Position numbers and translations under genes: made by a program
Shown: piece by piece, positions 61,319 through 64,000 of the stretch
How positions within the stretch are numbered: the first letter of the stretch is position 1
Layout: each line of letters starts with the position of its first letter
DNA from: Ridgeia piscesae
Lineage: Eukaryota; Annelida; Polychaeta; Sabellida; Siboglinidae
Assembly: GCA_025642075.2 (NCBI GenBank)
Contig: JAODUO010000542.1
Span: 53,501 to 117,500, forward strand
DNA length: 64,000 nt
Reading direction: 5' to 3'
Notes under the pieces: generated by a model
The model's database searches: none
What the model was told of the DNA's origin: nothing
The model's input: the letters and a program-made list of their open reading frames with translations, nothing else

Positions 61319-62500
61319 GAGTAACAATTCTGTTGTGGAAGTATATCCTGGAAAATTAAAGCGCAGAGTCACAACAAACAAAATGGTTATGTGTAATCAT
61401 GAATGGGGACAATCAGTTGTCTTTGGAACATGGATCACTGACAAATTATGGTGGAAATGCAGTTTCAAGCAAATGTTTTGAGTTTTATTTTAACGAAAGA
61501 TGGCTTAATAGGGTCCTAGAGAAATGTAGCAGGTGAGAAACAAATTGGGTAGCGTAAGTACCATGTATGCTAAACAAATCCATGTAAGTTGGAGTTTAGA
61601 TATTTATATATACATTATACATACAGTGACATACTTGCACACAGTGAAGTTGCCATACTTTGTATTTGAGATAACACTAGTCACTAGAGGGCAGCATACT
61701 ACACCCTATAGTCACTGGTGATCCAGTCACCAGAGGTCAGCACTGATGTCTGCCACCACCCCCCCCCCCAGCTCATAGGCCTGAATTCAAAGGCCAACTC
61801 TTGTAGTCATAAGAAACCTGGGATCCTCAAAGAAATATCCGCTACAATCATAGAGAAAACCACGGCAGTAATGCACACAATTAAAGGCACTCCCAAGACC
61901 AACCTACACAGTAGTTTGAAATTGTGAGAGAAAACCCCAACAGAGAACTTTAAGTATGCCACAGCGTGCCAACAACAACAACAATAGAGCCTGATAATAC
62001 ACATTCTTGTGTATCATAGGTATGTATATTGAAGTGTGATGCATACTTGTGACAGTAACATGTAGAATATAAATGCACATGATAATCATATGTGTGATAA
62101 TTATCTTATATGTCAGGTGTGATAACTGAGGCAATGTACAGCAATTTCTATTGGTTAACTGAATAACTGCATTATGAGACATTTCAACACAGCATTTGAC
62201 AGTAGTGATAATGCAGATTATTTTAGATAGGACATAATATTCATACAAGCATGATGATTGTAACCACGAGGAGACACGTTATCATGTTGTAAGGTAACTT
62301 CTTACATAGTGCAGTATCCTTAGGCCTGTTTACATTGTTTTACTCTGGTCAGTCTGACCCCACTTTGACCTCTGTAGGAAGCAGTCAGCCATGCTACATT
62401 TAATGCATGAAGATTATTCATACACCAATGTTCATCAATGACTTTAGTCAGATAGTCATTCGTACAGCAGAGTGAACTGGAGCAATTCAGCTTGAATATA
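61319..62500. other. HDAC11 intron or spacer; CTCF-like words at 61681-61741
   Basis: TCACTAGAGGGCAGC (61681-61695) closely fits the CTCF consensus CCAC-x-AGRKGGCRS, and TCACCAGAGGTCAGC (61727-61741) is a weaker second copy in the same orientation. No exon was seen. Confidence 0.3.
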
Positions 62501-62505
62501 TGTGC

Positions 62506-62509
<4 letters not shown>

Positions 62510-62557
<48 letters not shown>
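62510..62557. repeat. TA dinucleotide microsatellite
   Basis: About 48 bp of pure TA. Confidence 0.96.
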
Positions 62558-62558
<1 letters not shown>

Positions 62559-63174
62559 TATAACTAATATATAATATATTTTGATTGAGGTCTGAAGCCT
62601 GCACCGCTACACCCAACGGTGACGCAGGGACTACAGCCTGGGATGTTGTGTAGATCCAGATGGAATGTCCAAGTATGTGTGGAGACATTGTACCAGTGAC
62701 ACATGGGATCATGAAGTGGATGCTATTCACTTTCCCCACTATCTGAACAGATTTTATCATCCACAGCAACACCAATACCTCGCTGCCTCACTACCGACCG
62801 GTGACTTGGTTGCATGTTATCAGATTCTCCGCTGTGGTTCCTGCGTAGTTAGTCGATTCAGATATGGACACATGACTGATCTGGGTGATATATGAGAAGT
62901 GATAAAGTTCCCAATTGTACCTGTTATCTGAATTTAGTCAAACTATTTCTTGCCGTCAACTTGTGTGGCAAATGGAGCCCAGGCACCAGATAAGACAATC
63001 TGATTTGCCAGAGGCTTATTTAGAGAACAGGGTGACGTATTTTATTTATCACAAATTTAAAAGATATAACACATTTCATTTAGCCCACTTAGGGGCCACA
63101 AGTATTAAACAGAAATTGAATGTGTGATCTTTGGTAATAAACATCTTGGTATTCAAGCCTTGTGCCGGAATGAA
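62558..63174. other. Spacer with nothing recognised
   Basis: A 76-codon frame at 62665-62895 (starts MSKYVWRHC) and a 70-codon frame at 62915-63127 have no recognised domain. Neither resembles the missing HDAC11 exons. Confidence 0.35.
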
Positions 63175-63485
63175 TACTGGAGCAAAAGTGGAAACTCCTG
63201 TGCGGCCAACCATGAAAACAGGTTGCTCCTTATGTGCAGACGTATGTGAAAGTGGGAAACTCTTTTTTTGGCTACCTGTAAAAGTGGGTTCCGCCTACTG
63301 TGCAGTCATCCGTGAAGGGGATAATTTTTCTTCTTGGGCCTGCTTGAAAGTTGGAAACTCCCTCTGTTTGACCATCCGTGAAACTGGAACTATTTCTTTG
63401 TGGTCATCCATGAATCTAGACGACTCTCACTTTTTGGTCATCCATTAAGGCGGGGACATCCGCCTGTGCGGCCATCCGTGGAGAC
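63175..63485 (+). repeat. Degenerate tandem repeat, period about 54 nt or a half of it
   Basis: CCATCCGTGAAA, GTGGGAAACTC and TGTGCGGCCATCCGTG words recur with variation six to seven times. The frame at 63131-63448 stays open and shows an irregular repeat (KVGNSLC, IRETGTIS), as expected of an old minisatellite with period divisible by three. Confidence 0.6.
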
Positions 63486-64000
63486 ATCTGGTCTGCTGGG
63501 CTCCCTAAGTGATACATCAAAGCGTAAGACGTTCTTAAGTAAATTACCATGTCGGCTGATTCATTATATCATTACATATACAATCCAGAGGCAGTGGAGC
63601 GTGACATTGGGCGGTGTTGATTCATCTGATTGTTGCACCCTATTAAACTTTAACTAATTTCACCATAAACTGCTGCCGTGAGGTCTAATTATGCCCGATG
63701 TCGTACCGTGTGACCTGTCAGCTGGTGCAGATGCTGTCTCAAACAAATTCTGCGTCATTCATATTTCTCCTCCCCCACGCACACACACTCATCATTTCCA
63801 CAAGATGAACATGATTAGTGGTTTGGTGTTGAACCGAACAACAAAAGAAATATGAACAAATTCAATGTTCGTTTTTGCTGCAACGTAATGATCGTGCTGA
63901 TTTTGTCAACTCAGTGTGACACAGCGATATATGACATTTGGATTAAAAGGTTTTTTCAGGGTCTACATGTGCGTCACATATCAAATTTAGGGGTGGATAT
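63486..64000. other. Spacer with nothing recognised
   Basis: No exon or repeat was recognised up to the window end. Confidence 0.35.

Overview
The window is animal nuclear DNA. Genes are split by many GT-AG introns, codon phases carry across the junctions, and the proteins are metazoan (MOV10, HDAC11, a Ly6/uPAR-type protein, an EGF exon). Introns and spacers are packed with non-LTR retrotransposon pieces, tRNA-derived SINEs, foldback and MITE-like elements, micro- and minisatellites. A CR1-like LINE with a 2A motif and a PHD-like finger, together with the SINE and minisatellite load, suggests a marine invertebrate such as a cephalochordate or lophotrochozoan. The species cannot be fixed from the sequence.

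Layout. 0.2-2.3 kb (+): C-terminal exons of a CDP-alcohol phosphatidyltransferase-like membrane protein. 5.4-7.3 kb (+): a three-exon, ten-cysteine Ly6/uPAR-like secreted or GPI-anchored protein. 7.3-20.3 kb: repeat-rich, with at least five LINE fragments (two form an inverted pair), one isolated EGF exon on the minus strand, two weak candidate exons and long AG/AT microsatellites. 20.3-25.6 kb: more spacer, including a composite element with perfect 34-bp inverted termini built from a GACAACTCGGCC module and carrying a nested LINE. 25.7-42.1 kb (+): a complete 16-exon MOV10 RNA helicase gene of about 1038 codons, with an N-terminal triple zinc finger. 42.1-55.0 kb: spacer with a CCCAGCAAA hairpin MITE, a near full-length but broken CR1-like LINE (minus strand), a possible decayed hAT element, a second foldback element, a SINE and a 64-67-nt minisatellite. 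55.0-60.4 kb (+): five exons of HDAC11, whose first exon is not identified and whose 3' part lies beyond the window. 60.8-64.0 kb: AG-rich repeat and unassigned DNA.

The genes are not an operon and have unrelated roles: lipid head-group transfer, surface or secreted signalling, RNA silencing and retroelement control, and lysine deacylation. The most unusual feature is in MOV10. Five of its fifteen introns carry minisatellites. One array is a tandem amplification of a whole 3' splice site (about 28 copies of branch point plus AG plus the first 15 exon bases). Another amplifies a 5' splice donor with the exon end before it. A third array stays in frame with the helicase exon before it. Other points worth a second look are a perfect 31-bp hairpin in an HDAC11 intron, a family of foldback elements with GGCCGA-containing termini, and a GPI-like tail lying one frame out from the Ly6 reading frame.
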